64,000 bases of DNA from Phyllobacterium sp. 628 (GCF_014189505.1 NZ_CP050301.1:2611501-2675500); one strand, 5' to 3'; numbered from the stretch's first letter, positions 28,169 through 37,956 are shown. Program-made: numbers and translations. Notes: a model not told the origin generated them from the sequence alone.

Positions 28169-29479
28169 CTACTCGCCGCGTTCAATCCTCAGGCGATTCC
28201 AGTATTCGATACGCTTGCGGATTTCACGTTCGAAGCCGCGTTCGGGTGGATCGTAAAACGTCTGACGGCCAAGTGCGTCAGGAAAATAGTTCTGTCCAGA
28301 AAATGCATCCGGCTGATCATGGTCATAGGCGTAGCCCTTGCCATAGCCCTCACCCTTCATCAGCTTTGTCGGTGCATTAAGAATGTGTTTGGGCGGCACC
28401 AGTGAGCCATTTTCCTTCGCTGCACGCATAGCCGCCTTGTAGGCGACATAGACCGCATTGGATTTTGGTGCCGTTGCAAGATAAACACAGGCCTGCGCCA
28501 AGGCCAGTTCGCCCTCGGGCGAACCCAGATAATCATACGCATCCTTGGCGGCGTTACAGATGGCCAGTGCCTGCGGATCGGCAAGACCGATATCCTCGCT
28601 CGCCATGCGCACAAGCCGTCTGCCAATATAAAGCGGATCTTCACCCGCATCGAACATCCGGCAGAGATAATACAGCGCCGCATCAGGATCGGAACCCCGC
28701 ACTGATTTGTGCAGTGCTGATATCAGATTGTAATGACCGTCCTGTCCCTTGTCATAAACCGGCGCCCGGCGCTGTACGATCTGCTGCACCCGCTCGGCAT
28801 TGAAGACTTCGCCCTCGCGTACCGCGCGCCAAACTTCTTCCGCCAGCGTCAGGATCGCTCGCCCGTCGCCATCAGCCATGCGTACAAGGCTTGCCCGCGC
28901 CTCATCGTCCAAAGGCAGCGGTTTATCCTCATGCTCCTCGGCGCGCTGCATCAGCGCCATCAGGCTTGATTCATCATGCGGATGGAAAACGAGTACCCGC
29001 GCACGCGACAAAAGAGCGGCGTTGAGTTCAAAGGATGGATTTTCCGTTGTGGCACCAACCAGCACAATCGTCCCGTCTTCCATCACAGGCAGGAACGAAT
29101 CCTGTTGGGCGCGATTGAAGCGATGAATTTCGTCAACAAATAGCAATGTCTGGCGGCCGGACATTTTGCGGGCGCGGGCGGCCTCAAACACCTTCTTCAG
29201 ATCCGCAACACCGGAAAAGATGGCGGAGATTTGCTCGAAAGCCAGCTTTGTCTCACCCGCAAGCAAACGCGCAACTGTCGTCTTGCCTGTGCCGGGCGGA
29301 CCCCAGAAAATCATCGAACCGAGCGAACCCGATTCGATCATACGCGTCAGCGCACCTTCCGGGCCGGTCAGGTGCTCCTGACCGGTGACTTCCGCAAGGG
29401 ATCGCGGACGCAAACGGTCGGCAAGCGGCCGGCTTCGATCCGAAGCCGGATCATCTTGGGCCGAAAACAGATCCGTCAT
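28169..29479 (-). CDS. rarA: Replication-associated recombination protein A (MgsA/WRNIP1 family)
   Basis: A clamp-loader-like AAA+ ATPase that acts at stalled replication forks. The 436-residue protein has Walker A GPPGTGKTT (residues 60 to 68), Walker B LLFVDEIHRFN, sensor regions VLVGATTENPSF and LLSRARVLVF, and the C-terminal MgsA domain with ARRLVRMASEDIGLADPQAL-like sequence (here GRRLVRMASEDIGLA) and the signature GYGKGYAYDHDQPDAFS. It is complete. It lies 17 bp after degP and is probably translated from the same mRNA. Confidence 0.95.
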   Translation of the reverse strand: MTDLFSAQDDPASDRSRPLADRLRPRSLAEVTGQEHLTGPEGALTRMIESGSLGSMIFWGPPGTGKTTVARLLAGETKLAFEQISAIFSGVADLKKVFEAARARKMSGRQTLLFVDEIHRFNRAQQDSFLPVMEDGTIVLVGATTENPSFELNAALLSRARVLVFHPHDESSLMALMQRAEEHEDKPLPLDDEARASLVRMADGDGRAILTLAEEVWRAVREGEVFNAERVQQIVQRRAPVYDKGQDGHYNLISALHKSVRGSDPDAALYYLCRMFDAGEDPLYIGRRLVRMASEDIGLADPQALAICNAAKDAYDYLGSPEGELALAQACVYLATAPKSNAVYVAYKAAMRAAKENGSLVPPKHILNAPTKLMKGEGYGKGYAYDHDQPDAFSGQNYFPDALGRQTFYDPPERGFEREIRKRIEYWNRLRIERGE

Positions 29480-29496
29480 TGTCCTGCGTGCCTTCT

Positions 29497-30921
29497 CTAT
29501 CGAATAATTTGCCGGATGATATCGCCGCCGCGTTCAAATTCGAAGCGCCACAGCACAGGCTTGCCCGACATTACCTCAGTAAGATCGGCAACATTGGTAA
29601 TATCGCGGCCATTCACCTTGCGCACGATATCGCCAGGTTGCAATCCGATACGCGCAGCCGGTGTGTTTTGAAAGACCTTCTCAATAGCAACCCCTACCGT
29701 CTCCGCAGGCAGACGCAGACGCGCGGCGCTGCTGGGCGTCAGTTTGATAATCTGTGCGCCGGCCAGTGGATTCTTGCCCTGAATAACCGCCTTGTCATTG
29801 GGATCATCCGGCCGGGGCTTTTCCAGAACCAGAGAAATCACTTTCTCCTTGGACCGGCTCAACACACCAAGTTTAACCGTTTTGCCGATGCCGGCCGTCG
29901 ACAGGCGATATCCCAACCCATCGAAATTCTCGATGCGGACATCATCAACCGACAAGACAACATCGCCGACCTGCAAACCGCCCTTCTCGGATGGTCCATC
30001 CTTCACGATACTGGTTACCAGAGCACCATAGGGCTGCTTCATGCCAAGGCCGTCGGCGACGTCGGGTGTGACGTTCTGGAAAGTCGCACCGATATAGGGC
30101 CGCTCAAACTTGTCGCCGCCCTGCTTGGCGGTTTCCACCACAGCGCGCACCATATTGGACGGAATGGCAAAGCCGATGCCAACGGAGCCGCCCGACCGGG
30201 AAAAGATAGCCGTGTTGATACCAACAAGTTTGCCGTCCATACCAATCAGCGCACCGCCGGAATTACCCGGATTGATCGCAGCATCGGTCTGGATGAAGAA
30301 ATCGAAGTCTGAAATGCCGACACGCGTACGTGCCTGCGCCGAAACAATGCCGCTTGTCACGGTCTGGCCGACACCGAACGGGTTACCGATAGCCAAAACA
30401 AGATCACCGACTTCAACCTTGTCGGAATCCGCCAATCCCAGAATTGGCAATTGCTCACCGGCATCGATCTTCAGGATCGCAAGATCGGTAGATTCATCCT
30501 TCAGAAGAACCTTTGATTCAAATTCACGTCCGTCTGAGAGGGCGATTTTCACGGTTTCCGCATCCCGGATCACGTGATTATTGGTCACAACGATACCGGA
30601 TGCATCGACAATAACCCCAGAACCAAGGGAAGATTGAACCCGCGGCGGGCCTTTGAACTGATTGCCGAAGAATTGTTCGAAAAACGGATCGCCCGCAAAT
30701 GGAGAGCGCTGCTGCACTTCGTGCGCCGCGTAAACGTTAACCACGGCGCCGGCCGTCTGTTTCACCAGAGGCGCGAAGGACAATTGCGTTTCGACGCGGG
30801 ATGCAGGCACCTGTTTTGCCGTGTCGGTGGTTGTCTGCGCATAAACTGGTACAGCCATACCAGAAACAAGCGCGGAGCAAACCAGAAGCATCCGTGCCGA
30901 TATCGCGATCCTAGAACTCAT
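29497..30921 (-). CDS. DegP/Do-like periplasmic serine protease
   Basis: A 474-residue exported HtrA-type protease and chaperone for misfolded envelope proteins. It has a signal peptide (hydrophobic MLLVCSALVSGMAVP, cleavage probably after VYA), a trypsin-like domain with His116, Asp146 and Ser221 (GNSGG), and two PDZ domains. The start at 30921 has GGAG 7 bases upstream; the frame opens at 31020 but those 33 residues would bury the signal peptide. A tandem rarA gene follows. Confidence 0.95.
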   Translation of the reverse strand: MSSRIAISARMLLVCSALVSGMAVPVYAQTTTDTAKQVPASRVETQLSFAPLVKQTAGAVVNVYAAHEVQQRSPFAGDPFFEQFFGNQFKGPPRVQSSLGSGVIVDASGIVVTNNHVIRDAETVKIALSDGREFESKVLLKDESTDLAILKIDAGEQLPILGLADSDKVEVGDLVLAIGNPFGVGQTVTSGIVSAQARTRVGISDFDFFIQTDAAINPGNSGGALIGMDGKLVGINTAIFSRSGGSVGIGFAIPSNMVRAVVETAKQGGDKFERPYIGATFQNVTPDVADGLGMKQPYGALVTSIVKDGPSEKGGLQVGDVVLSVDDVRIENFDGLGYRLSTAGIGKTVKLGVLSRSKEKVISLVLEKPRPDDPNDKAVIQGKNPLAGAQIIKLTPSSAARLRLPAETVGVAIEKVFQNTPAARIGLQPGDIVRKVNGRDITNVADLTEVMSGKPVLWRFEFERGGDIIRQIIR

Positions 30922-31087
30922 GTCGATCTCCCGAAACTGATGAATCAGTAAAGCTTGCCAATCCAATGTGCTGAATTTCCACAGAGATACCAGCCATGAA
31001 ACAAAGCAAATTTGAGACATTGGTGATGTCAGATCAAATCTGCCATTACGATTTCTCTATCACTAATGCCATTATCGGAAAGCTCAA

Positions 31088-31114
31088 ACAGAAACGGGGC
31101 CCGTAAAGGCCCCG
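31088..31114 (-). terminator. Terminator of the S10-spc-alpha gene run
   Basis: On the minus strand, CGGGGCC and GGCCCCG form a stem (31095 to 31114) followed by TTTCTGTTT. It lies 30 bp after the rplQ stop and closes the long ribosomal transcript before degP, which reads in the same direction. Confidence 0.85.
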
Positions 31115-31143
31115 ATCCAATAGTCCAACGATGCAAAGCCAGA

Positions 31144-31572
31144 TTATGCGGCTTCGGCTTCGCTTGCCTGTTCAGCAGCAACACGGGTCAAATCCTTGGA
31201 ACCCTTGGCGCTGACATCGCGATCAACGAATTCGACAACTGCGAGCGGTGCATTGTCACCGGTGCGGAAGCCTGCCTTCATAATGCGGATGTAACCGCCA
31301 TTGCGCTGGCCGTAGCGCGGAGCAAGCGTATCAAACAGCTTGGCAACGAGCTTGGCGTCGCGGATGGCCGAAATGGCCTGACGACGAGCGTGCAGATCGC
31401 CGCGCTTGCCGAGTGTGACAAGCTTTTCAACGATCGGACGAATTTCCTTGGCCTTGGGCAGCGTTGTAACGATCTGCTCATGCTCAATCAGTGATGCAGC
31501 CATATTGGCAAACATCGCCTTACGATGGCTGGCAGTCCGGTTAAGCTTGCGGCCTGAATTACCGTGGCGCAT
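31144..31572 (-). CDS. rplQ: 50S ribosomal protein L17
   Basis: Large-subunit protein near the peptide exit tunnel. The 142-residue protein starts [21 protein letters not shown], the invariant L17 start, and includes [17 protein letters not shown] and the [19 protein letters not shown] block. The Ala/Glu-rich tail ends EQASEAEAA. It is the last gene of the alpha cluster, 67 bp after rpoA, followed by a terminator. Confidence 0.98.
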   Translation of the reverse strand: MRHGNSGRKLNRTASHRKAMFANMAASLIEHEQIVTTLPKAKEIRPIVEKLVTLGKRGDLHARRQAISAIRDAKLVAKLFDTLAPRYGQRNGGYIRIMKAGFRTGDNAPLAVVEFVDRDVSAKGSKDLTRVAAEQASEAEAA

Positions 31573-31639
31573 GAGCCTTCTCCTTCAATTTCTCAGTTCG
31601 GGCTCATTGCCCGGGCTTGGTTGTCGGGCAGAGCCCGGA

Positions 31640-32653
31640 TTAATATTGATCTTCGTAACGCTTTGCGAGATCTTCGATGTTTTCTGGCGGCCATGATGGG
31701 ACTTCCATACCGAGATGGAGACCCATGGAAGCCAGAACTTCCTTGATTTCGTTCAGCGACTTGCGACCAAAGTTCGGTGTGCGCAGCATTTCTGCTTCTG
31801 TCTTCTGAATAAGATCGCCAATGTAGACGATATTATCATTCTTCAGGCAGTTTGCCGAGCGAACGGAAAGTTCGAGTTCATCAACCTTCTTGAGCAGAGC
31901 CGGATTGAACGCAAGCTCAGTGACCTGTTCCTGCTGTACTTCCTTCTGCGGCTCGTCAAAGTTGACGAAAATCGCCAGCTGGTCCTGAAGAATGCGTGCT
32001 GCGTAAGCAACTGCATCTTCACCGGAAATCGAACCATCGGTCTCGATCTGCAGGATCAGCTTGTCATAATCGAGAACCTGACCTTCACGGGTGTTCTCGA
32101 TCTTGTACGATACCTTGCGAACCGGTGAGTAGAGGCTGTCAACCGGGATCAAGCCGATTGGCGCATCTTCCGCACGGTTGCGGTCAGCAGGAACGTAGCC
32201 CTTGCCGGTGTTAACGGTGAATTCCATGCGGATTTCAGCGCCCTCGTCCAGCGTGCAGATAACGTGTTCCGGGTTGAGGATTTCGATATCGCCAACCGTC
32301 TGAATGTCGCCAGCCGTAACAACGCCTGGGCCTTCCTTACGGACGACCATGCGCTTTGGACCGTCGCTTTCCATGTGGATAGCGATTTCCTTGATGTTCA
32401 GGACGATATCCGTCACATCTTCACGAACGCCGGGGATCGAAGAGAATTCATGCAGAACGCCATCGATCTGTACAGCAGTCACGGCAGCGCCGCGCAGTGA
32501 AGACAAGAGAACACGGCGCAGAGCATTGCCGAGCGTCAAGCCAAAACCGCGTTCAAGCGGTTCGGCGACGACCGTTGCCTTTGTCTTCGAGCCGGAGGTC
32601 TGGAACTCGACCTTGTTCGGCTTGATCAATTCTTGCCAGTTTTTCTGGATCAT
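31640..32653 (-). CDS. rpoA: RNA polymerase subunit alpha
   Basis: Scaffold subunit whose dimer nucleates RNA polymerase assembly. The 337-residue protein has the N-terminal assembly domain ([32 protein letters not shown]) and the C-terminal helix-hairpin-helix domain that contacts UP elements and activators ([22 protein letters not shown], partly a landmark, and [20 protein letters not shown]). Length and domains are normal. It lies between rpsK and rplQ, as in most bacteria. Confidence 0.98.
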   Translation of the reverse strand: MIQKNWQELIKPNKVEFQTSGSKTKATVVAEPLERGFGLTLGNALRRVLLSSLRGAAVTAVQIDGVLHEFSSIPGVREDVTDIVLNIKEIAIHMESDGPKRMVVRKEGPGVVTAGDIQTVGDIEILNPEHVICTLDEGAEIRMEFTVNTGKGYVPADRNRAEDAPIGLIPVDSLYSPVRKVSYKIENTREGQVLDYDKLILQIETDGSISGEDAVAYAARILQDQLAIFVNFDEPQKEVQQEQVTELAFNPALLKKVDELELSVRSANCLKNDNIVYIGDLIQKTEAEMLRTPNFGRKSLNEIKEVLASMGLHLGMEVPSWPPENIEDLAKRYEDQY

Positions 32654-32761
32654 CTAGTTTTTCCCTATCCTTGCCTTGCCACCATCCAATCGTGGCAATG
32701 AAGCGTGGAAACCGTAGAGGAGCTGAAATCAGCTCTTGCGGTCAAATCTTGTCGAAACAGA

Positions 32762-33151
32762 TTAGACGCGGCGACGCTTGCGCGGGCGGCAGCCATTGTG
32801 CGGGATCGGCGTTACATCGCGGATCGATGTAATCGTAAAACCAGCAGCCTGGAGTGCACGCAGAGCCGATTCACGGCCGGAGCCCGGTCCACAAACTTCA
32901 ACTTCGAGCGAACGCATGCCATGTTCCTGTGCCTTCTTGGCACAATCTTCAGCAGCCATCTGTGCAGCAAAAGGCGTGGATTTACGTGAACCCTTGAAGC
33001 CCTGCGCACCAGCGGAGGACCAGGCAATCGCATTGCCCTGCGCATCCGTGATGGTGATCATCGTATTGTTGAATGTCGAATTAACGTGGGCAACGCCCGA
33101 CGAAATGTTTTTGCGCTCGCGGCGGCGAACGCGTGTGGCTTCCTTGGCCAT
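32762..33151 (-). CDS. rpsK: 30S ribosomal protein S11
   Basis: Small-subunit platform protein near the Shine-Dalgarno interaction site. The 129-residue protein carries [34 protein letters not shown] and the basic C-terminus [14 protein letters not shown]. It is complete, 130 bp after rpsM and 108 bp before rpoA. Confidence 0.98.
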   Translation of the reverse strand: MAKEATRVRRRERKNISSGVAHVNSTFNNTMITITDAQGNAIAWSSAGAQGFKGSRKSTPFAAQMAAEDCAKKAQEHGMRSLEVEVCGPGSGRESALRALQAAGFTITSIRDVTPIPHNGCRPRKRRRV

Positions 33152-33281
33152 AGTAGTCCTTTCAGTTGATCTCGACGCCTCCGTATTTCCAGAGGCTCCA
33201 CCATGGTTTCAGTTAAAGTGCGAAACCGGCACTTGTCTCTGCAAAAGCAGAACCGGCGCAGCGAACCGCGCCGGAGCGATC

Positions 33282-33650
33282 TTACTTCTTCTTGCCGGCG
33301 ATTGCCTTGGCAGGACCCTTACGGGTACGCGCATTGGTGTGCGTACGCTGGCCACGAACTGGCAGGGAGCGACGATGACGCAGACCGCGATAGCAGCCCA
33401 GATCCATCAGACGCTTGATGTTCATCGAAACTTCACGACGCAGATCACCCTCAACGTGGTAATCGCGATCGATTGTTTCACGAATCTGCAGCACTTCGGC
33501 GTCGGTCAACTGATTGACACGACGTTCAGCAGGAATGCCGACCTTAGCGACGATTTCCTGTGCAAATTTTTGACCAATCCCGTGAATGTACTGAAGCGCG
33601 ATAACAACGCGCTTATTCGTCGGGATGTTGACGCCAGCAATACGAGCCAC
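33282..33650 (-). CDS. rpsM: 30S ribosomal protein S13
   Basis: Small-subunit head protein that contacts L5 and tRNA. The 122-residue protein begins at a GTG codon ([14 protein letters not shown] follows) with GGAGAAC 6 bases upstream. The frame opens 13 codons earlier, but those residues are not S13. The signature [17 protein letters not shown] and the lysine-rich tail are intact. It starts the alpha cluster, 211 bp after adk. Confidence 0.97.
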   Translation of the reverse strand: MARIAGVNIPTNKRVVIALQYIHGIGQKFAQEIVAKVGIPAERRVNQLTDAEVLQIRETIDRDYHVEGDLRREVSMNIKRLMDLGCYRGLRHRRSLPVRGQRTHTNARTRKGPAKAIAGKKK

Positions 33651-33861
33651 GTCTGTTCTCCTTGTTAACCGGCAGAGCTGGGATACCAATGTGGCAGGCC
33701 AGATGACGGGATGAAAATGATATCCGGGACAAACACAAACGATCAGCCCCGAACCTGCTTTACCGGATCGGCGCCGATCGCTTCATATCCAAGCGAATTT
33801 CCGCCGTCTTTGAAGGAATCGCTTCGAAAAGTCAACTCCTCCTGTACATTTTTGTCGAAAT

Positions 33862-34512
33862 CTAAAGTTCCGCCAAAATCTTTTCGATTGATGCTGTGAC
33901 TTCCTCGAAGTCCGCCATACCATCAACCTTCTTCAGCTTGCCCTTGGCATAGTAATAGCCAATCAGGGGCGAAGTCTGTTTGTAATATGCTTCAAGCCGT
34001 GTGCGGACTGTCTCGGCATTGTCATCGGGACGCCGCTTGAACTCATGCGAACCGCATTTATCGCACACGCCCGGTACCTTGGGCTGCTTGTTGGTGTCGT
34101 GATAACCTGTACCGCATTTGGCGCAGGTGTACCGTCCGGAGATCCGCTCGACGAGCACATTGTCATCGACTTCAAGCTCGATCACACAATCAAGCTCAAA
34201 ATGCTTGTCTTTCAGCATTTTCTCGACCGCATCGGCCTGGACAAGTGTCCGGGGATAACCATCGAGAATAAAGCCGTTGGCGGCGTCAGGCTGATCAATG
34301 CGCTCTGAAACGATCGCATTGACAATTTCGTCGGATACCAGCTTGCCGGCATCCATGACAGCCTTGGCGCGCAAACCGACATCGGTTCCGGCTTTGACTG
34401 CATCCCGCAACATATCCCCGGTGGAGAGCTGCGGTATCCCTAGTTTTTCTACCAAGCGCTGAGACTGAGTTCCCTTACCTGCCCCCGGTGGTCCGAGAAG
34501 TATTAATCTCAT
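33862..34512 (-). CDS. adk: Adenylate kinase, zinc-lid type
   Basis: Interconverts AMP, ADP and ATP. The 216-residue protein has the P-loop GPPGAGKGT (residues 8 to 16), the AMP site [10 protein letters not shown], and the LID domain. The lid has four cysteines in the zinc pattern: Cys130, Cys133, Cys150, Cys153. This is the long, zinc-stabilised type. As I recall, Brucella and Agrobacterium have a shorter lid-less form. The start overlaps the secY stop by 4 bases, so the two are coupled. Confidence 0.97.
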   Translation of the reverse strand: MRLILLGPPGAGKGTQSQRLVEKLGIPQLSTGDMLRDAVKAGTDVGLRAKAVMDAGKLVSDEIVNAIVSERIDQPDAANGFILDGYPRTLVQADAVEKMLKDKHFELDCVIELEVDDNVLVERISGRYTCAKCGTGYHDTNKQPKVPGVCDKCGSHEFKRRPDDNAETVRTRLEAYYKQTSPLIGYYYAKGKLKKVDGMADFEEVTASIEKILAEL

Positions 34513-35849
34513 CTGTTCCGCTTTCCTCCCCGGAGCTTCGACTTCTTGATAAGCCCCTCATATTGATGCGCAATCAGGTGACCCTGGATTTGTGCAACCG
34601 TATCGAGCGTAACGCTCACGACAATCAGCAGCGATGTACCGCCGAGATAGAAAGGAACGCCAGCCCAGGAAATCAGGAACTCCGGCAGCATGCAGATCAA
34701 GACAAGATAGCCTGCGCCGAGAACCGTGATGCGGGTCAGAACGTAGTCGATATACTCTGCAGTGCGCTCGCCTGGGCGAATGCCGGGAATGAAGCCTGAA
34801 TGCTTCTTCAGCTGGTCGGCGGTGTCCTTCGGATTGAACACAAGGGCCGTGTAGAAGAAGGCAAAGAATACGATCATCGCGGCATAGGACGCCATATAAA
34901 GCGGCTGGCCATGACCAAGCGACGACAGGATCGTTGTTGCCCATGCGGGCATCTGATGGCTCTGAGCAAAGCCCGCGATCGTAGCAGGCAGAAGCAGCAG
35001 CGACGATGCGAAGATCGGCGGAATAACACCAGCAGTGTTAAGCTTCAACGGCAGGTGCGAGGTATCGCCCTGGAACATGCGGTTGCCAACCTGACGCTTT
35101 GGATACTGGATCAGCAAGCGGCGCTGCGCGCGTTCAACAAACACGATGATGCCGATGACAGCAATTGTCAGAACGATAATTGCAAGAATAACGCCGGTTG
35201 AAAGCGCACCTGTGCGGCCGAGTTCCAACGTGCCGGAAATAGCCTGAGGCAGGTTGGCAACAATGCCGGAGAAGATGATCAGCGAGATGCCGTTACCGAT
35301 ACCGCGTGCAGTAATCTGTTCGCCAAGCCACATCAGGAACATTGTACCGCCGACGAGCGTGATAACCGTCGAGAACAGGAAGAATGGACCCGGATTGGTG
35401 ACAATACCCTGGCTGCCCTGCAAACCAACCGCAATCGCATAGGCCTGAACCGTTGCCAGAAGCACCGTTCCGTAGCGCGTATATTGATTGATGACCTTAC
35501 GGCCCTGCTCGCCATCTTTCTTCAGCTGTTCAAGCGCCGGAATAACCGACGTCATCAACTGAACGATGATCGAAGCGGAAATATAGGGCATGATGCCGAG
35601 CGCAAAGATCGCCATACGAGCGACCGCGCCACCGGCAAACATGTTGAACATGCCAAGAATGCCCTGCGCCTGATGGTTGAAGGCCTGAGCATAAGCAGCA
35701 AGATTGATACCCGGAAGCGGGATGTAGGTGCCGAGCCGGTAAACCAGCAATGCGCCAAGCGTAAACCAGATACGCTTTTTGAGCTCTTCAGCTTTCGAAA
35801 AAGCCGAGAAGTTAAGATTAGAGGCGAGCTGTTCAGCGGCTGATGCCAT
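34509..35849 (-). CDS. secY: Preprotein translocase subunit SecY
   Basis: Channel protein of the Sec translocon. The 446-residue protein has ten membrane helices, the plug region after the first helix, and the conserved segments [31 protein letters not shown], and [20 protein letters not shown]. It is complete. Upstream is a long 207-bp leader that contains a terminator-like hairpin and a 16-bp stem, unusual inside the spc run. It overlaps adk downstream. Confidence 0.98.
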   Translation of the reverse strand: MASAAEQLASNLNFSAFSKAEELKKRIWFTLGALLVYRLGTYIPLPGINLAAYAQAFNHQAQGILGMFNMFAGGAVARMAIFALGIMPYISASIIVQLMTSVIPALEQLKKDGEQGRKVINQYTRYGTVLLATVQAYAIAVGLQGSQGIVTNPGPFFLFSTVITLVGGTMFLMWLGEQITARGIGNGISLIIFSGIVANLPQAISGTLELGRTGALSTGVILAIIVLTIAVIGIIVFVERAQRRLLIQYPKRQVGNRMFQGDTSHLPLKLNTAGVIPPIFASSLLLLPATIAGFAQSHQMPAWATTILSSLGHGQPLYMASYAAMIVFFAFFYTALVFNPKDTADQLKKHSGFIPGIRPGERTAEYIDYVLTRITVLGAGYLVLICMLPEFLISWAGVPFYLGGTSLLIVVSVTLDTVAQIQGHLIAHQYEGLIKKSKLRGGKRNR

Positions 35850-35905
35850 AAGTAGTCTCCGGTCTGCGCCCGTCAGGCAATGACGGTCCTACCCAGATAT
35901 GTGCC

Positions 35906-35936
35906 GTTACTGCGCCGTGCATCCTCATGGACGCAC
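35906..35936. repeat. Leader element copy 1 (upstream of secY)
   Basis: A 31-bp block, 57 to 87 bp before the secY start. It matches the block before rpsE (37418 to 37448) at 25 of 31 positions, sharing the core GCGCCGTGCATC. A partner block CGCCCGTCAGG lies at 35867 to 35877 and recurs before rpsL. Confidence 0.65.
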
Positions 35937-35953
35937 CAACACTGCGTTTTACC

Positions 35954-36001
35954 CATCATATTTGCCAAAGAATCGGTACGGGTTTTTTGGTAAATATGAT
36001 G
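35954..36001 (-). repeat. Long hairpin in the secY leader
   Basis: 16-bp arms at 35954 to 35969 and 35986 to 36001 with one mismatch surround a 16-base loop. On the minus strand this forms a stable stem in the rplO-secY spacer, just after the terminator-like hairpin. Confidence 0.75.
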
Positions 36002-36007
36002 CGGGAC

Positions 36008-36044
36008 GAAAAAAGTACAAGCGGCGACCCTAAGGCCGCCGCTT
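36008..36044 (-). terminator. Terminator-like hairpin between rplO and secY
   Basis: On the minus strand, AAGCGGCG and CGCCGCTT form a stem (36019 to 36044), extendable by a G-U pair and two C-G pairs, followed within a few bases by six T residues. It lies 13 bp after the rplO stop. It should cause partial termination or attenuation inside the ribosomal run. Confidence 0.7.
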
Positions 36045-36056
36045 ATAAAAGCATAT

Positions 36057-36533
36057 TTATTCTGCAGCTGCTTTAACAGCAGGAAGCTTGACGGAACCGC
36101 CTGCCTTTTCGATCTTTTCGATCGCGACCTTGGAGGCGCCAGCAACTTCAATCGTTACTGCAGAAGTGATCTCACCACCGGAAAGCAGACGAACACCGTC
36201 TTTAGCGCGGCGGATAACGCCGGCGGCCTTCAGGGTTTCAATCGTGATCGCAACCTTGGCATCGAGCTTCTTCGCATCGATAGCTGTCTGGATGCGGCCA
36301 ACAGATACTTCATTGAAGTTCTTCATGAAGATGTTGGTGAAACCGCGCTTTGGCAAGCGACGGTAAACTGGCATCTGTCCGCCTTCGAAGCCATTGATGG
36401 CAACGCCGGAACGGGACTTCTGGCCCTTCACACCGCGACCAGCAGTCTTGCCGGAACCGGAACCGATACCACGGCCAACACGCTTGCGAGCTTTGGTGGC
36501 GCCTGGGTTTTCACTCAGATCATTGAGTTTCAT
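36057..36533 (-). CDS. rplO: 50S ribosomal protein L15
   Basis: Late-assembling large-subunit protein. The 158-residue protein starts [22 protein letters not shown], has the Gly-rich [20 protein letters not shown] stretch, [17 protein letters not shown], and a C-terminal globular domain. It is complete, 20 bp after rpmD, and followed by a terminator-like hairpin. Confidence 0.98.
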   Translation of the reverse strand: MKLNDLSENPGATKARKRVGRGIGSGSGKTAGRGVKGQKSRSGVAINGFEGGQMPVYRRLPKRGFTNIFMKNFNEVSVGRIQTAIDAKKLDAKVAITIETLKAAGVIRRAKDGVRLLSGGEITSAVTIEVAGASKVAIEKIEKAGGSVKLPAVKAAAE

Positions 36534-36553
36534 TTGATCAATCTCCGGAGTTC

Positions 36554-36754
36554 TTAAGCCTCGTCCACAACGCGGACGAGATGCTGAACTTTTGCAATCA
36601 TGCCACGGACGGAAGGCGTATCTTCCAGAACCCGGCGGCGATGCATCTTATTGAGGCCCAGGCCGATCAGCGTTGCGCGCTGGTCTGCCGGACGGCGGAT
36701 AGGGCTACCGATCTGTTCGACCGTAACCGTCTTACCCTTCTTGTTCTCAACCAT
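36554..36754 (-). CDS. rpmD: 50S ribosomal protein L30
   Basis: A 66-residue large-subunit protein of the short bacterial type. Landmarks are [20 protein letters not shown] and [21 protein letters not shown] (partly quoted). It is complete, 57 bp after rpsE and 20 bp before rplO. Confidence 0.97.
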   Translation of the reverse strand: MVENKKGKTVTVEQIGSPIRRPADQRATLIGLGLNKMHRRRVLEDTPSVRGMIAKVQHLVRVVDEA

Positions 36755-36811
36755 GACTTATATCCTTTAGTCTACAGCTGGCGGGATCGAGATCCCTGCC
36801 CTGCCGCGCTA

Positions 36812-37378
36812 CTATTCTTCCGAACCAACCACGTCGCGGCGACGAGCCTGCAGTGTGGAGTACTTGATGCCGCGCTGTGCAGCGATGTCCTTGGGGTGCA
36901 TCTGGTGCTTCAAGGCATCGAACGTTGCGCGAACCATGTTGTATGGGTTCGACGAGCCAAGCGACTTGGCAACGACGTCCTGTACACCAAGCGTCTCGAA
37001 AACAGCGCGCATTGGACCACCGGCGATGATACCAGTACCAGCAGTTGCTGCACGAAGCAGAACCTTGCCGGCGCCATGACGGCCGTGAACATCGTGATGC
37101 AAAGTACGGCCCGAACGCAGCGGTACGAAAATCATTTCGCGCTTGGCAGCTTCTGTTGCCTTGCGGATAGCTTCCGGCACTTCACGTGCCTTGCCATGAC
37201 CAAAACCAACGCGGCCCTTCTGATCGCCGACAACGACGAGAGCAGCAAAGCCAAAACGCCGGCCGCCCTTGACGACCTTGGCGACGCGGTTGATGTGAAC
37301 AAGCTTGTCAACGAATTCGCTATCGCGCTCTTCGTTACGGCCACCACGATCGTCGCGGCCTCTCTTTTCCTGTGCCAT
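36812..37378 (-). CDS. rpsE: 30S ribosomal protein S5
   Basis: Small-subunit protein important for decoding accuracy. The 188-residue protein has a charged N-terminus ([13 protein letters not shown]), the double-stranded RNA-binding domain [20 protein letters not shown], and the C-terminal domain [20 protein letters not shown]. The start at 37378 is the family start; the frame extends to 37450 but through the repeated leader element. The 214-bp gap to rplR is unusually long for this operon. Confidence 0.97.
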   Translation of the reverse strand: MAQEKRGRDDRGGRNEERDSEFVDKLVHINRVAKVVKGGRRFGFAALVVVGDQKGRVGFGHGKAREVPEAIRKATEAAKREMIFVPLRSGRTLHHDVHGRHGAGKVLLRAATAGTGIIAGGPMRAVFETLGVQDVVAKSLGSSNPYNMVRATFDALKHQMHPKDIAAQRGIKYSTLQARRRDVVGSEE

Positions 37379-37417
37379 GCTCCTAATTCCTTTTTCTTTT
37401 CCGGTAGCACGAATGAA

Positions 37418-37448
37418 GTTACAGCGCCGTGCATCTAAGTGGAGGCAC
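37418..37448. repeat. Leader element copy 2 (upstream of rpsE)
   Basis: A 31-bp block, 40 to 70 bp before the rpsE start. It is 25/31 identical, without gaps, to the block before secY. On the minus strand both include ATGCACGGCGC and could encode a peptide beginning MHGAVT. Confidence 0.65.
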
Positions 37449-37522
37449 ATAGAACGCGGTAACGGGTTAGAAGCGCATATACTATTCCAAAACTCAAAGT
37501 TGATTTTTGGCGATATGCACTG

Positions 37523-37568
37523 CGAAGTCCGGCTTACAAGAGACGAGCCCTTGCAGTTCCGGACTTCG
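37523..37568 (-). repeat. Inverted repeat in the rplR-rpsE gap
   Basis: Perfect 10-bp arms, CGAAGTCCGG and CCGGACTTCG, are separated by 26 bases. It starts 24 bp after the rplR stop. No T run follows, so it is more likely an mRNA processing or stability element than a terminator. Confidence 0.7.
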
Positions 37569-37592
37569 ATAGTTTTGCCTTAAAAAGCGATC

Positions 37593-37956
37593 TTAGAAAC
37601 TAAGACCAGCTTCACGGGCAGCTTCTGCAAGTGCCTTTACGCGGCCGTGGTAAATATAGGCACCACGATCAAAGACAACTTCCTTGATGCCAGCCTTGAC
37701 AGCGCGCTCTGCAACGAGCTTGCCGATCAGGGCCGCAGCATCCGAGATCTGCACCGGTCTTCAGCTTGCCCTTAAGGTCAGCTTCGAGAGTGGATGCGGA
37801 TGCAATTGTGTGTCCACGCGCATCGTCAATGACCTGCGCATAGATATTCTTCGAAGAACGGTGGACGCTGAGCCGCGGACGGTCACCGGCAACCGCCTTG
37901 AGCTGGCGGCGAACACGCGAAGCGCGACGCTGAATGATTTCTTTCGGCGATGCCAT
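37593..37956 (-). CDS. rplR: 50S ribosomal protein L18 (single-base frameshift, probable sequence error)
   Basis: 5S rRNA-binding large-subunit protein. The reading frame starts normally ([21 protein letters not shown], then [17 protein letters not shown]) but leaves frame after KLKTGAD near 37746, where one extra base is present (C on the coding strand, most simply the G at 37746). After removing it, the sequence continues as [19 protein letters not shown] and ends [19 protein letters not shown], a perfect L18 C-terminus of 120 residues in total. L18 is essential, so an error is more likely than real loss. Without correction the frame runs to 37669 as a wrong 95-residue protein. Confidence 0.93.

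Noticed and set aside
37132..37434. 100-codon frame on the minus strand starting at the MHGAVT block
   Set aside because: Most of it reads rpsE in the wrong phase. Only its first codons are of interest, and those are reported as a speculative upstream peptide.
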